DNA of 64,000 nucleotides from Affinundibacterium seohonense (GTDB lineage Bacteria > Pseudomonadota > Gammaproteobacteria > Burkholderiales > Burkholderiaceae_D), in assembly GCF_014284305.1 (NCBI RefSeq), contig NZ_JACOFW010000009.1, positions 1 to 64,000 of the forward strand, written 5' to 3'. Position 1 is the first letter of the stretch. Every line of letters starts with the position of its first letter. The position numbers and the translations under genes are program-made. Below the pieces are notes generated by a model. That model saw only the letters and a program-made list of their open reading frames with translations. It did not search any database and was not told where the DNA came from. This document shows positions 62,293 to 64,000 of the stretch, in pieces.

Positions 62293-63564
62293 TTATTCTT
62301 TATCTGCGGTGCTAACTTCGCTATGCTTCCCCGCTTGCCGTTGCCGACGCTGGGAGCGCAAACGCGCGGCTGTGCCTGCACGATACGGATCAACATGAAA
62401 AGGAAATCGTTGCTGCGCCATAAAACCTTCCGGCATGTAATCGCCAAACACACCGTAATTTTTTGGGAAGCCCGTTTGGCCTTTGATCGCAGTACCAAAT
62501 ACATAATCGAGGAATGAAAAATGCGCGGCATAATTTTTATCGATGGCGATTTCATCAGATGAATGATGCCAGTGGTGAAAATCCGGTGTGACGATCACAT
62601 ACTTTAATGGTCCCCAATTAAGATGGACGTTGGCATGATTAAACACAGCTTGGAAACCGACCACGATGATATACACATCCATCACGGTCTTTTCAAAACC
62701 CAGGACATACAAACTGCCCAAGACCAACACGCGGGTGGCGATCAGCTCTAACATGTGCATACGTGATCCCGCCAGCCAATCCATGGTTTTGGTACTGTGA
62801 TGCACCGCGTGGAAACGCCATAAAAACGGTACTTCGTGATAAGCGCGATGCGTCCAATACTGCGCCAGATCTGCCACTAAAATACACAAAACTAACTGCA
62901 ACACGAAAGGAATCGCCTGCACCAATTCTTGTAGTGCCGGAATCGCGATCCAACCAAAAATTTTGTGTATTAAAAAGTTGACCGTCAACAGTGCCAGTCC
63001 AATGATGAAATGATTGACGGCGAAATGCACCAGATCGGTCTGCCATTCTTTCCGAAAAATCGGCTGCCCGCGATACAGAGGAAAGAGCTTTTCCAAGCCG
63101 ACAAAAATCAAGGTCGAGCCTAGCAAATCCAAGATAAACCAATCCAGTCCGATGTACGGCGTGTGATCAGGAAAATCCGCAACTGGCACATGCGATCCAC
63201 CCAACATCACACTAATCAATACCAGCAAACCCGCCACCGCATTGACACTACGTGCGCGCTTCAAAATCAAATTGACCAAGCTAATGGAGCCAGACAACAC
63301 CAAGGCAGCAAACATGACATGGCGAATCAAATCGGGGGAATATTGGCGTCGTAATTCCGGTGTCGTCAAATACTGCGGAAAGTGAAACGCCAACACGCCA
63401 AGCAAACACAAGATAGCCAATCCTAAGGCCCACACGCCGCTGACGATGCCATAACCTTTTATCAGCTCACCGTCTGCGGCCATTAATTTCGCGGTATCTT
63501 TAGCGACGCTGGCGATTGCAGCAACTGGTGCGGGTATTTTGTCTTGTTTGATATTTTCTGACAT
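62293..63564 (-). CDS. Sterol desaturase-family fatty acid hydroxylase
   Basis: The 423-residue protein has about seven membrane helices and the di-iron histidine motifs of the sterol desaturase/fatty acid hydroxylase family: YWTHRAYHEVPFLWRFHAVHH (H-x3-H and H-x2-HH) and PDFHHWHHS. The soluble N-terminus and C-terminus are charged. It would hydroxylate or desaturate a lipid in the inner membrane with molecular oxygen. It heads the six-gene operon; 26 bases separate it from the HD gene. Confidence 0.9.
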   Translation of the reverse strand: MSENIKQDKIPAPVAAIASVAKDTAKLMAADGELIKGYGIVSGVWALGLAILCLLGVLAFHFPQYLTTPELRRQYSPDLIRHVMFAALVLSGSISLVNLILKRARSVNAVAGLLVLISVMLGGSHVPVADFPDHTPYIGLDWFILDLLGSTLIFVGLEKLFPLYRGQPIFRKEWQTDLVHFAVNHFIIGLALLTVNFLIHKIFGWIAIPALQELVQAIPFVLQLVLCILVADLAQYWTHRAYHEVPFLWRFHAVHHSTKTMDWLAGSRMHMLELIATRVLVLGSLYVLGFEKTVMDVYIIVVGFQAVFNHANVHLNWGPLKYVIVTPDFHHWHHSSDEIAIDKNYAAHFSFLDYVFGTAIKGQTGFPKNYGVFGDYMPEGFMAQQRFPFHVDPYRAGTAARLRSQRRQRQAGKHSEVSTADKE

Positions 63565-63661
63565 AGAAACTTAATGTATTTAGGAGATGGACTGCTCGGA
63601 TTTCGATTGAGTTTGCAATAGTAAGTGATTTTTTAATAATTGCCTATGCGATCATCGTCGC

Positions 63662-64000
63662 TTAGATTGACTGGCTAGCCACACGCAAGTAAGCGAGCTG
63701 CTGATGCGACAAGCTAGAATCAAAATGGGGCGAATGTGGATTCATAAAGCCGTGACGTGTGCCAGCGATAACCTCACAATCTGTGCTTGAGTTCGTCAAT
63801 TGATCGACAATACGATGTGGTTGAAACGCGCTCTCATGTTCCGCAAAGATCAAAGAACTTTTACAACGAGGCACTAGCGACAGGTGATCACGAATGCGAG
63901 AGCCATAATACATAACAGCACGACTGTCAGGATGACATTCCTCGCTACTGGCATAGTGCCATAGCGCCGATGCACCAACGCTAAAACCAATCAGCAAGGC
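63662..64000 (-). CDS. Dienelactone hydrolase-like protein (partial, 5' end missing)
   Basis: The frame runs off the right window edge, so only the C-terminal 112 residues or so are seen. They show the nucleophile elbow GFSVGAS (Ser in place of the Cys of true dienelactone hydrolase) and the end motif RHGFMNPHSPHF with a probable catalytic His. The usual acid may be Glu in FAEHES. It is probably an alpha/beta-hydrolase fold esterase of the DLH family; the first half is outside the window. It lies upstream of the sterol desaturase gene on the same strand, 97 bases away. Confidence 0.7.
   Translation of the reverse strand, partial: ALLIGFSVGASALWHYASSEECHPDSRAVMYYGSRIRDHLSLVPRCKSSLIFAEHESAFQPHRIVDQLTNSSTDCEVIAGTRHGFMNPHSPHFDSSLSHQQLAYLRVASQSI

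Noticed and set aside
1-64000. tRNA, rRNA or riboswitch genes
   Set aside because: No cloverleaf, rRNA segment or known riboswitch core was recognised by eye; a covariance search would be needed to exclude small RNAs.

Overview
The window looks like chromosomal DNA of a Gram-negative betaproteobacterium, most likely Oxalobacteraceae close to Undibacterium. This is inferred from moderate GC, the mix of families (DUF1501/DUF1800 pair, NhaR-type LysR, CreD, HPF, DctA, TfoX C-terminal protein, sterol desaturase) and gene style; no rRNA or tRNA is present to settle it. Most genes are chromosomal housekeeping or accessory genes, interrupted by two stretches of integron debris.

Layout. 0-13.5 kb: a gene tail, a TfoX C-terminal protein, a secreted S15 peptidase, three 187-bp tandem repeats rich in palindromes, an NHL/M23 fusion, small enzymes (GNATs, SRPBCC), a Cache-type chemoreceptor with a perfect FNR-like box upstream, a DUF1877-membrane fusion, an alpha/beta hydrolase and a zinc-ribbon membrane protein. 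13.5-18.3 kb: two cassette arrays on the minus strand. Each is headed by an attI-like site and the 5' stub of an integron integrase gene; they carry SUKH, WGR, lipoprotein and unknown cassettes, and both are flanked by duplicated ends of the neighbouring host genes. 18.3-29.5 kb: DUF4349 lipoprotein, DUF1501/DUF1800 secretion-type pair, ECF sigma factor with Ser/Thr kinase, DUF2807 lipoprotein and DctA.

29.9-36.9 kb holds a coherent module: LytTR response regulator and LytS-type kinase, divergent from an ABC ATPase, a permease fused to an M1 zinc aminopeptidase, and a WYL regulator. 37-47.3 kb: M28 peptidase, low-molecular-weight phosphatase, TPR-methyltransferase, small membrane proteins, an HPF-TerB-DUF2062-NhaR operon and CreD. 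47.6-53.9 kb: a giant two-component-propeller histidine kinase and a secreted S8 protease with two PPC domains. 54-56.8 kb: 2OG oxygenase, AlkD-like protein, patatin. 56.8-60 kb: a second cassette cluster with two copies of another leader-like repeat. 60-64 kb: a six-gene minus-strand operon ending in a sterol desaturase, then a truncated dienelactone-hydrolase-like gene.

The strongest unusual signal is the integron debris. Each well-preserved cassette begins with a GTT-core sequence that is the reverse complement of the R'' box at its own 3' end. Duplicated leader sequences lose similarity exactly at the GTT crossover point. No intact integrase gene is in the window, so these are integrase-less clusters (CALIN-like) with stubs of the platform still attached.
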